From positions 149,997 through 213,996 of the forward strand of contig JAJXWB010000003.1 of NCBI GenBank assembly GCA_021781815.1: a stretch of 64,000 nt of DNA, read 5' to 3'. Position 1 is the stretch's first letter, and every line of letters starts with the position of its first letter. The stretch comes from Pseudomonadota bacterium (GTDB lineage: Bacteria; Pseudomonadota; Alphaproteobacteria; Rhizobiales; Beijerinckiaceae). The translations under genes were made by a program, and so were the position numbers. The notes under the pieces are model-generated. The model had not been told where the DNA came from and made no database searches. It saw nothing but the letters and a program-made list of their open reading frames with translations. Shown piece by piece: positions 1-7,814 of this stretch.

Positions 1-388
1 TGGACGGGCTGTGGCCGAGATGGGCGCGCCAGTCGGCGGATGAAAGCTTGTCGCGGATCAGCAGATCGCGCGTCGTCGCATCCGGTATGCGCAGCAAGGC
101 CTCGGCGAGGCGCATGAGCGCGACGCCTTCCTGGCTCGACAGGGAATATTCGTGGATCATCCCCTCGACGCCGCGCTCCCGCATCTTCGCGCGCAGCTTG
201 ACGACGAGGCCGCGTGCGATCGACTCCGCGCGCGCGGCCTCCGCCGGGGCCGGCGCGGCGAGATCAAGAAGCGGCTTCAAGCATTCCGGTTCAGGTCGGC
301 GGCAGGCCGAGGTTATCTCGGTCCGCAGCGGTTCTTGCTGCGCCAGCCCGGCGCGAAAAGCAGCAAACGGCGATGGTCGATCGGACAT
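1..388 (-). CDS. putA: Proline dehydrogenase / pyrroline-5-carboxylate dehydrogenase, N-terminal part
   Basis: Bifunctional flavoenzyme that oxidises proline to pyrroline-5-carboxylate and then to glutamate. Only the first 129 codons lie in the window, starting at the ATG whose complement is 386-388; the rest runs off the left edge. The translation contains HEYSLSSQEGVALM and ALLRIPDATTRDLLIRDK, which are characteristic of the helical arm region of PutA. No ribbon-helix-helix DNA-binding domain precedes it, so this PutA should be an enzyme only and not its own repressor. That fits alphaproteobacterial PutA, usually controlled by a separate Lrp-type regulator, none of which is seen beside it here. 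The identification rests on motif recall; the catalytic domains cannot be checked. Confidence 0.85.
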   Translation of the reverse strand, partial: MSDRPSPFAAFRAGLAQQEPLRTEITSACRRPEPECLKPLLDLAAPAPAEAARAESIARGLVVKLRAKMRERGVEGMIHEYSLSSQEGVALMRLAEALLRIPDATTRDLLIRDKLSSADWRAHLGHSPS

Positions 389-712
389 GGACAATGCTTT
401 CGCAGGCGCACAGCTTCTGGCCGCGCGACGCCGGTTCACGCGGCCGGTTGTCCCGGGCGAGATCCCCGGCCTAGGGCAGACTCCATGTCGCACAGACGAA
501 GATGGCTCCCGAGGGCGCAAGTTTCCAGCCAAAGCGCCTTTGTCGCGCCGGACTTGTCCATCGTCCTGCGCCATTTCGTTGCTCAAACGGGAGAAGCGAG
601 CCGCAGGTCAATCATGACCAGCCGCGCCAGCGCGGTGGATTGAAGGCAAGGCCGCCCCTGTCCGGCAAAAGCGATGAAATCCGTCGGGCCAGACGGGATT
701 GGCGAGGCCCGT
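389..712. other. Intergenic region, no gene recognised
   Basis: This 324-base stretch between the start of putA and the stop of the diguanylate cyclase gene holds no convincing gene on either strand. It should carry the putA promoter. Two short GC-rich stem-loops are visible: CCGCGC/GCGCGG at 622-635 and GACGGG/CCCGTC at 692-713. The second touches the stop codon of the upstream minus-strand gene but has no following T-run, so it is not a textbook terminator. Confidence 0.5.
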
Positions 713-1561
713 CTAAGCGGCTTTCGCCATTTCGGCCAGGGCGGCGACGGAAACCACGACGCAGTCGCGGCCCTGACGCTTGGCGGCAAGAAGCGCGGCA
801 TCCGCGGCGCTCAGCAGCGGCTTGAGAGCGCCCCCCTTTCCGGCCAGCGCGCCGGATATCCCGATACTGATGGTAAGCTTCGCCGAGCGGCCGCTGCAGA
901 CAACCGGCCGGGCCGCACAAGCCGCGCGCATATTCTCGGCAAGAGCGGTGACCTCGACCAGCGGAACGCCGAACAGCACCACGGCGAACTCGTCGCCGCC
1001 CTGCCGCCCGAGCACAGCGCGGTGCGCGGCGGTCGCCGAGCGCAGCTCGTTGCTGACATGCAGCAGCGCGGCGTCGCCGAAATCATGGCCCAGATCGTCA
1101 TTGACCGCCTTGAATACATCGATATCGATCATCAACGCCGCAACGGGCGCGGCGGACGCGACCGCCTCCCGCAGAAGGCTCGACGCGGCCGGATCGAAGC
1201 CGCGCCTGTTCAGCAGCCCCGTGAGCTGATCGACATTTGCGAGCAGATCGAGCGCATCGCGCGCGCGGATGGCCTCCCGTGACAGCCTGGTTGTCCGATA
1301 ACTGAAAACCGGAGCGACAATCGCCGGGACCAGGGCAGCGAGCGCCAGCCAGATTTTCATCATTTCCGGGCCGCTGACGGAGCGATGGAGGTCGGCCCCA
1401 AGGAACAGCAGTCCAGCGACGTAGGTGACCAGCAGCGAAAAGACGACCGACACCAAGGTGACACTGCCGACCCGCCAGACCAGATCCTTCGTTGTCCTGA
1501 CCTCCGCGGACAAGCGGCAACTCCATCGATTGCAACTCAATCTCAGAAAGTTAGGCGCCAT
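713..1561 (-). CDS. Membrane-bound diguanylate cyclase (GGDEF domain)
   Basis: Predicted to make cyclic di-GMP from two GTP at the inner membrane. The 282-residue protein has two likely membrane helices (about 31-53 and 69-88), a short linker, then one GGDEF domain of about 170 residues. The signature GGDEF is at residues 188-192, preceded by the domain entry motif DQLTGLLNRRGF (about 111-122) and followed by a KRQGRD ending motif. The active-site motif is intact, so the enzyme should be active. The RxxD inhibitory site expected nine residues upstream of GGDEF reads AxxA, so product feedback at that site looks absent. There is no recognisable sensor domain beyond the membrane helices. It is monocistronic in appearance and its signal is unknown. 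Confidence 0.85.
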   Translation of the reverse strand: MAPNFLRLSCNRWSCRLSAEVRTTKDLVWRVGSVTLVSVVFSLLVTYVAGLLFLGADLHRSVSGPEMMKIWLALAALVPAIVAPVFSYRTTRLSREAIRARDALDLLANVDQLTGLLNRRGFDPAASSLLREAVASAAPVAALMIDIDVFKAVNDDLGHDFGDAALLHVSNELRSATAAHRAVLGRQGGDEFAVVLFGVPLVEVTALAENMRAACAARPVVCSGRSAKLTISIGISGALAGKGGALKPLLSAADAALLAAKRQGRDCVVVSVAALAEMAKAA

Positions 1562-1785
1562 TCATTGCTCAATCGCTAATGGCTTGGCTCAACTCGCGCG
1601 CGTCGGAGAAAGCCGGGGCCGCGCCGTCCGACGGCTCGGCCGGAGACTTTCGCGTCGCGTTACGGGGCCATGACGCCAATCCCGCAACTCGGATTTCAAG
1701 ATCGCTTGCGGCGTCACGGCGGGGTTTCTGCAATTGCTTTGCCGCCCCCGAAATTACGACGCGCCCCGTTTCCCCGCCGCGTGGT

Positions 1786-2988
1786 TCATTCCACCGTCAC
1801 CGCTGTCACCTGATCCCAATCCTGCCCGTTGAATTTCTGCACGACAAGCCGCTTGAAGGGCACATAATTGTCCGGGCTCGTCGTGTAGGTCGTGCCGGGC
1901 AGCAACGAGGGCGCTGCGACGTTGTTCAAATGTGTCGCCTGGTAGAGCATGTTTTCGCGGGTGAGATTGTCGCCGCAGCCTTCGATGATCTTGCCCATGA
2001 CATAGGCGAACGAATAGACCGCGAAGCCGATTTCGTTCTTTGGATCTTCGTTCGGCAGGTACTTCTTCATGAAGGCCTGGTAGGCGAGCACGTCGGGATC
2101 CGCGGCCCATTTCGGACTCGTAATCTGCTTGTAGGGCGTCGCTGCGATGATGCCCGTCACTGTATCGAGCCCGGCCGCTTCCAGGAATTGCCGCCCCGTC
2201 GATGGGCTCACGACGAGCTGTAGCGGCCGCCAGCCGAGCTCATAGGCCTTCTTGAAGGACTGCGAGGCGGCCTTGCCGAGCGAGACGTTAAAGAACGTGT
2301 CGGCGCCGGAGGACTTCAATTGCGCGAGCTGGGAGTCGAGCGTCGGATCGCTCAGCTCGTAGGTGATTTCCTTGACGATCATCGTCGACGCCTTGTCGCC
2401 GAGTCCCTTCTTGAAACCCGAAACGTAATCGCGACCGAAGTCGTCATTCTGCATGAGAATCCCGATCTTCGCGTCCGGCTTCACCGAAAGCAGGTATTTC
2501 GCCAGCACCTCGCCTTCGGTGCCATAGAGATGGAACGCCGGCGTCGACCACGGGAACGCCTTGGGCTGGTTCCACTTGTTCGCGCCGGTCGAGACCAGAA
2601 GTTGAGGAATGTGTTTGGCGTTCAGATATTTCTGAACAGCCGATTGCGCCGCCGTGCCGGAGGATCCGAACAGCGCGAGCACGCCGTCATCCTCGACGAG
2701 TTTACGGGTCTGCTCGACCGTTTTCGGCGGCGAGAACGCGTCGTCGAGCGAGATCAGGTCGATCTTGCGTCCGTTGATGCCGCCCTTCTCCTCGTTCAGC
2801 ATGCGAAAATAGGCGACTTCCGTGCGGCCCTGTATGCCGTGAACAGAGAGGGGACCGCTGTAGGGCATGGTCTGCCCGATCTTCACCTCGGCGTCGGACG
2901 CGCCCTGGTCGTATTTCTTCTGCGCCATAGCCGTCGTCGCTGCGAGCATCCCCGCCAGCGCCGCAGTCGCCCATACGCTCCGCCTCAT
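1786..2988 (-). CDS. Periplasmic binding protein, branched-chain amino acid ABC type (orphan)
   Basis: A Peripla_BP_6/LivJ-type solute-binding protein of 400 residues. A Sec signal peptide is seen at residues 1-22 with cleavage after AMA before QKK. The mature start ASDAEVKIGQTMPYSGP and the stretch GGINGRKIDLISLDDAFSP are typical of the family members found beside aromatic or acyl catabolic genes rather than of true leucine binders. The start ATG follows GGAGAAG at a good distance. No LivHMGF permease or ATPase genes lie beside it, so it must use components encoded elsewhere. It is the last gene of a minus-strand run beginning with the acyl-CoA ligase upstream (59-base gap) and may bind the acid which that ligase activates. 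A second similar orphan is at 51654-52871. Confidence 0.85.
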   Translation of the reverse strand: MRRSVWATAALAGMLAATTAMAQKKYDQGASDAEVKIGQTMPYSGPLSVHGIQGRTEVAYFRMLNEEKGGINGRKIDLISLDDAFSPPKTVEQTRKLVEDDGVLALFGSSGTAAQSAVQKYLNAKHIPQLLVSTGANKWNQPKAFPWSTPAFHLYGTEGEVLAKYLLSVKPDAKIGILMQNDDFGRDYVSGFKKGLGDKASTMIVKEITYELSDPTLDSQLAQLKSSGADTFFNVSLGKAASQSFKKAYELGWRPLQLVVSPSTGRQFLEAAGLDTVTGIIAATPYKQITSPKWAADPDVLAYQAFMKKYLPNEDPKNEIGFAVYSFAYVMGKIIEGCGDNLTRENMLYQATHLNNVAAPSLLPGTTYTTSPDNYVPFKRLVVQKFNGQDWDQVTAVTVE

Positions 2989-3047
2989 CGATGCTTCTCC
3001 CTAGTGTTCCTGTATGCAGGCGCGCCCTTGCCGAAGACCGGCGATGA

Positions 3048-4775
3048 TCATTTCGTCGCGCCGGACATCTCCTTGCGCAAGATGGTCTTGATGATCTTGC
3101 CGCTCGCTGTGCGCGGCATTTCCTCGGCGCGGATGTCGATGCGCGCCGGCAGCTTGAAGGCGGCGATCCGCGGCCGCAAATGATCGAGGATCGCGCTCCG
3201 GGTAAGCGAGGCGCCTTGCTTCAATTGCACGACCGCGCCGACGAGCTCTCCGAGGACACGATCGGGAATGCCCACGACCGCCGCGTCGATGATGTCCGGA
3301 TGCGCCAGCAACGCGTCCTCGATCTCGACGCAATAGATGTTCTCGCCGCCACGGATCAGCATGTCCTTCGCTCGATCGAGCAGATAGACGAAGCCGTCCT
3401 CATCCATGCGAACGATGTCGCCGGTCCGGTACCAGCCGTCGCGGAAAGCTTTCGCCGTCGCCTCCTGGTTGTTCCAGTACCCCTTGACGATATTGCCGCC
3501 GTAGATCTCCAGTTCGCCGATTGCGCCGACTGGCAGCACATTGCCGTCAGCGTCGATAACCCGCAGATCGCAGCCCGGCGTCGCCGGCCCGACGGAGTCC
3601 GGCCGCGCCAGATAATCCTCGGCGCCGTTCGATGTCGATACCGACGAGGTCTCAGTCGCGCCATAGCCTTGCCCGGCGAATTTTCCTGGAAGCAGGCGCG
3701 CGATTTTTCGCGCGAGTTCCGGCGCCGCGGCAGCGCCGCCGTAGGAGACGCCTTCAAGGCATGACAGATCGCGCTTTTCAAAATCAGGCGACTCGATGAG
3801 CTGCCACGCCATGGACGGCACGCTGGAAAGCGTCGTCACGCGTTCGCGTTCGATGAGTTCCAGCGCCCGTTCGGCGTTCCACTTGTACATGAGGACGATC
3901 TTCGAGCCGTTGACGACGGCCGGGATCATCGCCGAATGACAACCCGTCACGTGGAAGAACGGCACCGGCAGAAGATGCGCCTTTTGCTCGGTCGGCGGCG
4001 CAGGCAGCGGGTCGCCGCGCCGAATGGCGGCGCGCGCGCCGGAGAACGTGATGTTGACGAGATTGCACATGATGTTGCGATGCGTGCCGAGCGCGCCCTT
4101 CGGCCGCCCGGTCGTACCGGATGTGTAGAGAATCGTGGCGTCGTCGTCGGGATGAATCGCGCGGTCGGGCGGCGCGCGGTCCGGCAGGGAATCGTACGTC
4201 GATTGCGGGCCGATCAGGCGTTCGAGCGCCGCCGCGCCGTTGAGCCTGTCGTCTGGCGTGCGCACCGCGATCAGCTCCGCCGCATGCGCGCCGGCGGGCT
4301 GGCCCCGCAAGCGCTCCAGGCGCTCCTCGTCCACGATCGCGACTTTCGCGCCGGAATCGCGCAAGCCGTAGGCGAGGTCGTCGCCCGTGCCCCAGGCATT
4401 GAGTGGAACGGCGATCGCGCCGATCGCCACGGTCGCCCAGAAGGCGAGCGGCCATTCCGGAAAATTGCGCATGGCGATCGCGACACGGTCGCCTTTCAGC
4501 ACGCCATAGTCTTCGGCAAGCTTCGCCGCCAGCGCCGAAGCCGCCTTGTAATGCGCGCGGTAGGTGACTCGCTCGCCCTCGTAGACGACAAAAACGCGTT
4601 CGTCCCAGGCGCGGCTCGCATCGAAGATCGCCCGCAGGTCGCGATGCGCATTCTTGTATACGCGCGTCGGACGTCCCCTGACCTCGATCGTTTCCATCTC
4701 GAAGGGCGCGCCGGGAGACGTCAGAATGCGATTGGTCTCGATGACGCTGGCGACTGGCCAGATCCTCTGCTGCAT
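3048..4775 (-). CDS. Acyl-CoA ligase, AMP-forming
   Basis: Adenylate-forming enzyme that activates a carboxylic acid with ATP and CoA. Core motifs are all present: the P-loop-like ILYTSGTTGRPKG, GYGATE, YRTGDI, the hinge region RGGENIYCVEIED and the C-terminal catalytic lysine in TASGKIIKT. The length, about 575 residues, is normal. The frame is open further upstream to a TTG at 4814, but the homologue-like beginning is IWPVASVIETNRILTSPGAPFEM, so I place the start at the ATG ending at 4775. No good ribosome site precedes it, and a perfect inverted repeat abuts it. The substrate is unknown; aromatic or medium-chain acids are possible. It is separated from blcA by about 400 bases, so it may have its own promoter. 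Confidence 0.82.
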   Translation of the reverse strand: MQQRIWPVASVIETNRILTSPGAPFEMETIEVRGRPTRVYKNAHRDLRAIFDASRAWDERVFVVYEGERVTYRAHYKAASALAAKLAEDYGVLKGDRVAIAMRNFPEWPLAFWATVAIGAIAVPLNAWGTGDDLAYGLRDSGAKVAIVDEERLERLRGQPAGAHAAELIAVRTPDDRLNGAAALERLIGPQSTYDSLPDRAPPDRAIHPDDDATILYTSGTTGRPKGALGTHRNIMCNLVNITFSGARAAIRRGDPLPAPPTEQKAHLLPVPFFHVTGCHSAMIPAVVNGSKIVLMYKWNAERALELIERERVTTLSSVPSMAWQLIESPDFEKRDLSCLEGVSYGGAAAAPELARKIARLLPGKFAGQGYGATETSSVSTSNGAEDYLARPDSVGPATPGCDLRVIDADGNVLPVGAIGELEIYGGNIVKGYWNNQEATAKAFRDGWYRTGDIVRMDEDGFVYLLDRAKDMLIRGGENIYCVEIEDALLAHPDIIDAAVVGIPDRVLGELVGAVVQLKQGASLTRSAILDHLRPRIAAFKLPARIDIRAEEMPRTASGKIIKTILRKEMSGATK

Positions 4776-4776
4776 C

Positions 4777-4793
4777 ATGACGACGATCGTCAT
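4777..4793. promoter_or_regulatory. Candidate operator, perfect inverted repeat
   Basis: ATGACGA-N3-TCGTCAT is a 7-base perfect dyad with a 3-base spacer, directly adjoining the most likely start codon of the acyl-CoA ligase. The geometry matches binding sites of dimeric GntR/FCD-type repressors. No regulator is assigned, and the function is inferred from symmetry and position only. Confidence 0.4.
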
Positions 4794-5173
4794 ACGATAT
4801 TGTAGGCTGGTCAAGAGGCGCAGCCACCCGCCAAACGCATGGAGGAGTTGCTTATATTAAATCGGCGCGGGAAATTGGCCTGACTCAGTTTTGATGCATT
4901 CGAGGGGCCATTCTCGGCGATTTCGCTGAGGAATCGCCACGATGGCATCATTTCGCGCATCCTCGCTCTTGCCGCCAGGTTTTGTTGTACAGGCATCCTT
5001 TGCGAGCCCCGCGAAACGAACATCGTCGTCCGACACGAGCGCTCGACCAGCAACGGCCCGTCTTCCGGCAACCCGTCGCGCCGCATTCATAGCCGATATC
5101 GACGGTCGGCGAGGATTTGCCTCTGTGTGTTCGGCGGGTGCGCCTGACGATCATTGCTGGTCGGTTTCAGCGC
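4794..5173. other. Intergenic region, no gene recognised
   Basis: About 380 bases between blcA and the acyl-CoA ligase. Short open frames exist on both strands, but none resembles a known protein or has a supporting ribosome site. It probably carries the promoter of the ligase/binding-protein pair, and it breaks the otherwise tight packing of the operon upstream. Confidence 0.4.
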
Positions 5174-6622
5174 TCAAACAGACAGGCACATGTATTTGAC
5201 GGTCAAATATTCGTCGATCCCGTATTTTGAGCCTTCTCGCCCAAGACCTGACATTTTGACGCCGCCGAACGGGGCTTCGGCTGTCGACACGAGCCCGGTG
5301 TTGACCCCGACCATGCCATATTCGAGCGCTTCAGCCACCTTCCAGACTCGACCGAGGTCGTTTGAATAGAAGTAGGACGCCAGTCCGAATTCGGTGTCGT
5401 TAGCCAACTGAATCGCTTCCTCCACGGTATCGAATGGAAATAAAGGCGCCACGGGACCAAAGGTCTCCTCGCGCGACAAGCGCATCTGCGATGTCGCGCC
5501 GGACAGCACGGTCGGCTCATAGAAGAGGTCGCCCGCACTGTGACGCCGGCCGCCCGTCACGATTTTAGCGCCCTTCGCGACGGCGTCTTCGACATGCGCC
5601 TCGACTTTCGCAAGAGCCGGCGGCGAAATGAGCGGCCCAATCTGCACGCCGGAATCCGCGCCGTCGCCGACCTTGAGCTGTGCTACCGCAGCCGCAAGCT
5701 TGGTAGCGAACGCGTCGAGCACGCCACGCTGCACGTATATGCGATTGGCGCAGACACACGTCTGACCCGCATTGCGGAACTTCGCGATCATCGCGCCTTC
5801 GACGGCCTTGTCGAGATCGGCGTCGTCGAAAACGATAAAGGGCGCGTTGCCGCCGAGTTCCAGACTGAGTTTCTTGATGCCGTCGGCGCTCTGGCGCATC
5901 AGGATCGTTCCGACGCGCGTCGAGCCCGTGAAGGAAATCTTCCGCACCTTCGGATTGGCGCAAAATTCCTGACCGACACCGGACGCGTCCGCGCTCGTCA
6001 CGATGTTGAGGACGCCTCTGGGAATTCCGGCGCGTTCGCCGAGCGCCGCCATGGCGAGCGCGGAGAGCGGCGTAAGCTCCGATGGGCGCGCGACAAAGGC
6101 GCAGCCGGCGGCAAGCGCCGGGCCGACCTTGCGAGCGATCATCGCATTGGGAAAGTTCCAGGGCGTGATCGAGACTGCGACTCCCACCGGCTGTTTGAGC
6201 ACGAGAATGCGCTTGTCGGGTTGGTGCCCCGGGATCATGTCGCCATAGACGCGACGGCCCTCCTGCGCAAACCATTCAATGAAACTCGCGCCATAGGCGA
6301 TTTCGCCCTTAGCTTCGAGAAAGGGCTTGCCCATCTCGGCTGTCAGGATACGGGCGAGGTCGTCGGCATTGTCCAGCAGGAGCTGGTTCCATTTGAGGAG
6401 AATGTTCGAGCGCTCGCGCGCCGTGCGCGCCGCCCATTCGCCCTGGGCGCGATGAGCGGCGTCGATAGCGGCGCGAGCGCCCTCGACGCCGACGTCAGCG
6501 ACTTCGGCGACAATTTGGCCGGTCGAAGGGTTCTTGACGGGCGTGCGTCGGGCGCCGGCGATCCACGCGCCGTCGATATAGGCGTCTGACAGAAGCAGAG
6601 AGGGATCTTTGAGAGTCAACAT
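5174..6622 (-). CDS. blcA: Succinate semialdehyde dehydrogenase (BlcA/AttK-type)
   Basis: Oxidises succinate semialdehyde to succinate with NAD(P)+, the last step of gamma-butyrolactone use and the entry to the TCA cycle. The protein has 482 residues, the usual length of GabD-type aldehyde dehydrogenases. The general base Glu255 sits in LELGGNAPF, the nucleophile Cys289 in NAGQTCVCANR with the second Cys291 typical of SSADH, and the cofactor-site motif TPWNFPNAM is present. The gene lies 16 bases after blcB in the same operon as a BlcC-type lactonase and beside an IclR regulator. That is the gene set of Agrobacterium blcABC, so I assign blcA by family plus context. A GabD role for GABA is the alternative. 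Confidence 0.85.
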   Translation of the reverse strand: MLTLKDPSLLLSDAYIDGAWIAGARRTPVKNPSTGQIVAEVADVGVEGARAAIDAAHRAQGEWAARTARERSNILLKWNQLLLDNADDLARILTAEMGKPFLEAKGEIAYGASFIEWFAQEGRRVYGDMIPGHQPDKRILVLKQPVGVAVSITPWNFPNAMIARKVGPALAAGCAFVARPSELTPLSALAMAALGERAGIPRGVLNIVTSADASGVGQEFCANPKVRKISFTGSTRVGTILMRQSADGIKKLSLELGGNAPFIVFDDADLDKAVEGAMIAKFRNAGQTCVCANRIYVQRGVLDAFATKLAAAVAQLKVGDGADSGVQIGPLISPPALAKVEAHVEDAVAKGAKIVTGGRRHSAGDLFYEPTVLSGATSQMRLSREETFGPVAPLFPFDTVEEAIQLANDTEFGLASYFYSNDLGRVWKVAEALEYGMVGVNTGLVSTAEAPFGGVKMSGLGREGSKYGIDEYLTVKYMCLSV

Positions 6623-6638
6623 CGAACGTATCTCCGCT

Positions 6639-7796
6639 TCACCAGGCCAGGCGATAGATTTCGAGCGCGTCGGATTCGGTCACAGGACGCGGGTTGTTCG
6701 GAAGCAGACGGGCCTGTTTCATGGCGTCGCCGGCGAGCATTGGCAACACGCTTTCCGGGACGTTCACGTCGCGCAGCCGTTGCGGCAATCCGCACCTGCG
6801 AGACAATTCCTGCAACGCATCGCAGAAGGCAGCCGCCCGTTCCTGACCTTCGAGACGGGCAAGTTCCGGAAACGCATAAGGCGCCAGCTCGGCATAGGCG
6901 CCGTGCGCGGTCTGGCAGTTGAAGCGCAGCACATGCGCGAGAAGGAGGGCGTTCGAGAGCCCATGTGGAATATGGAAATGGCCACCCAGCGGATAAGCCA
7001 ACGCGTGCACGGCCGCAACGGGCGAATTCGCGAAAGCCTGACCGGCGAGCATCGAACCGAGGAGCATGGCCGAGCGCGCTTCGATGTCCGAACCCTGGTG
7101 CACGGCCACCAGAATCGATCCGCCGAGCAACGTCAGCGCCTGTTTCGCGAACGCACGAGAAACAGGATTGTTGTTCGCGCTCTTCGATGCATAGGCTTCG
7201 ATCGCATGAACCATCGCGTCAATGCCGGTCGCCGCCGTTACGTGCGCGGGAAGCCCCAGAGTGAGTTCCGGATCAAGCAGCGCGACATCCGGCAGGATGA
7301 CGGGCGAGACTACGCCCATTTTCTCATTCTCGCCGGTTGTCACGATCGAGATGGGCGTCACTTCCGAACCTGTGCCGGAGGTTGTTGGAACGAGAATCAA
7401 CGGCAATCGAGGGCCCTTGGCGTTGCCTACCCCGAATACGTCGGCCAGAGTCTCGCGCCCAGGGGCAAGCAATGCAACCAGTTTGGCGGAATCGAGCGAC
7501 GAGCCGCCGCCGAGGCCGATGACGCCCGTGGCGCCCAGGGTTTTTGCGGCGTCAACGGCCTTCAGCACAATCGCCGTTGGCGGATCTGCGACGACGTCGG
7601 CATAGATTTCGGCGCGCACGCCGGCTTCGCGCAAATATCCGACGGCCCGATCGACGATGCCGGTCGACACCATGCCTGGATCGGTCACAAGGAGCACGCG
7701 CGCACCGAGCTTCTCACGCGCGAGGGCGCCGATGCTCGCCAAGGCTCCCGCTCCACACTGGATGCTGGCGCTCGTGTTGAAGATGAATGGACTCAT
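6639..7796 (-). CDS. blcB: Iron-dependent alcohol dehydrogenase, 4-hydroxybutyrate dehydrogenase type (BlcB/AttL)
   Basis: Predicted to oxidise 4-hydroxybutyrate to succinate semialdehyde. This is a group III (iron-containing) alcohol dehydrogenase of 385 residues, with the nucleotide-binding GLGGGSSLDSAK, the PTTSGTGSEVTP motif and metal ligands in GIDAMVHAIEAY and LAYPLGGHFHIPHG. The start at 7796 is chosen because GAGGAAA precedes it by about six bases; a second ATG four codons upstream lies inside that ribosome site. The gene sits between a symporter gene (18-base gap) and blcA (16-base gap). Agrobacterium BlcB performs this step between the lactonase and SSADH, and all three partners are in this operon. 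Substrate assignment is by context. Confidence 0.82.
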   Translation of the reverse strand: MSPFIFNTSASIQCGAGALASIGALAREKLGARVLLVTDPGMVSTGIVDRAVGYLREAGVRAEIYADVVADPPTAIVLKAVDAAKTLGATGVIGLGGGSSLDSAKLVALLAPGRETLADVFGVGNAKGPRLPLILVPTTSGTGSEVTPISIVTTGENEKMGVVSPVILPDVALLDPELTLGLPAHVTAATGIDAMVHAIEAYASKSANNNPVSRAFAKQALTLLGGSILVAVHQGSDIEARSAMLLGSMLAGQAFANSPVAAVHALAYPLGGHFHIPHGLSNALLLAHVLRFNCQTAHGAYAELAPYAFPELARLEGQERAAAFCDALQELSRRCGLPQRLRDVNVPESVLPMLAGDAMKQARLLPNNPRPVTESDALEIYRLAW

Positions 7797-7814
7797 GCTT
7801 TTCCTCATTCCATC

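Noticed and set aside
692..713. Intrinsic terminator of the diguanylate cyclase gene
   Set aside because: The stem-loop overlaps the stop codon and is not followed by a T-run on the minus strand.
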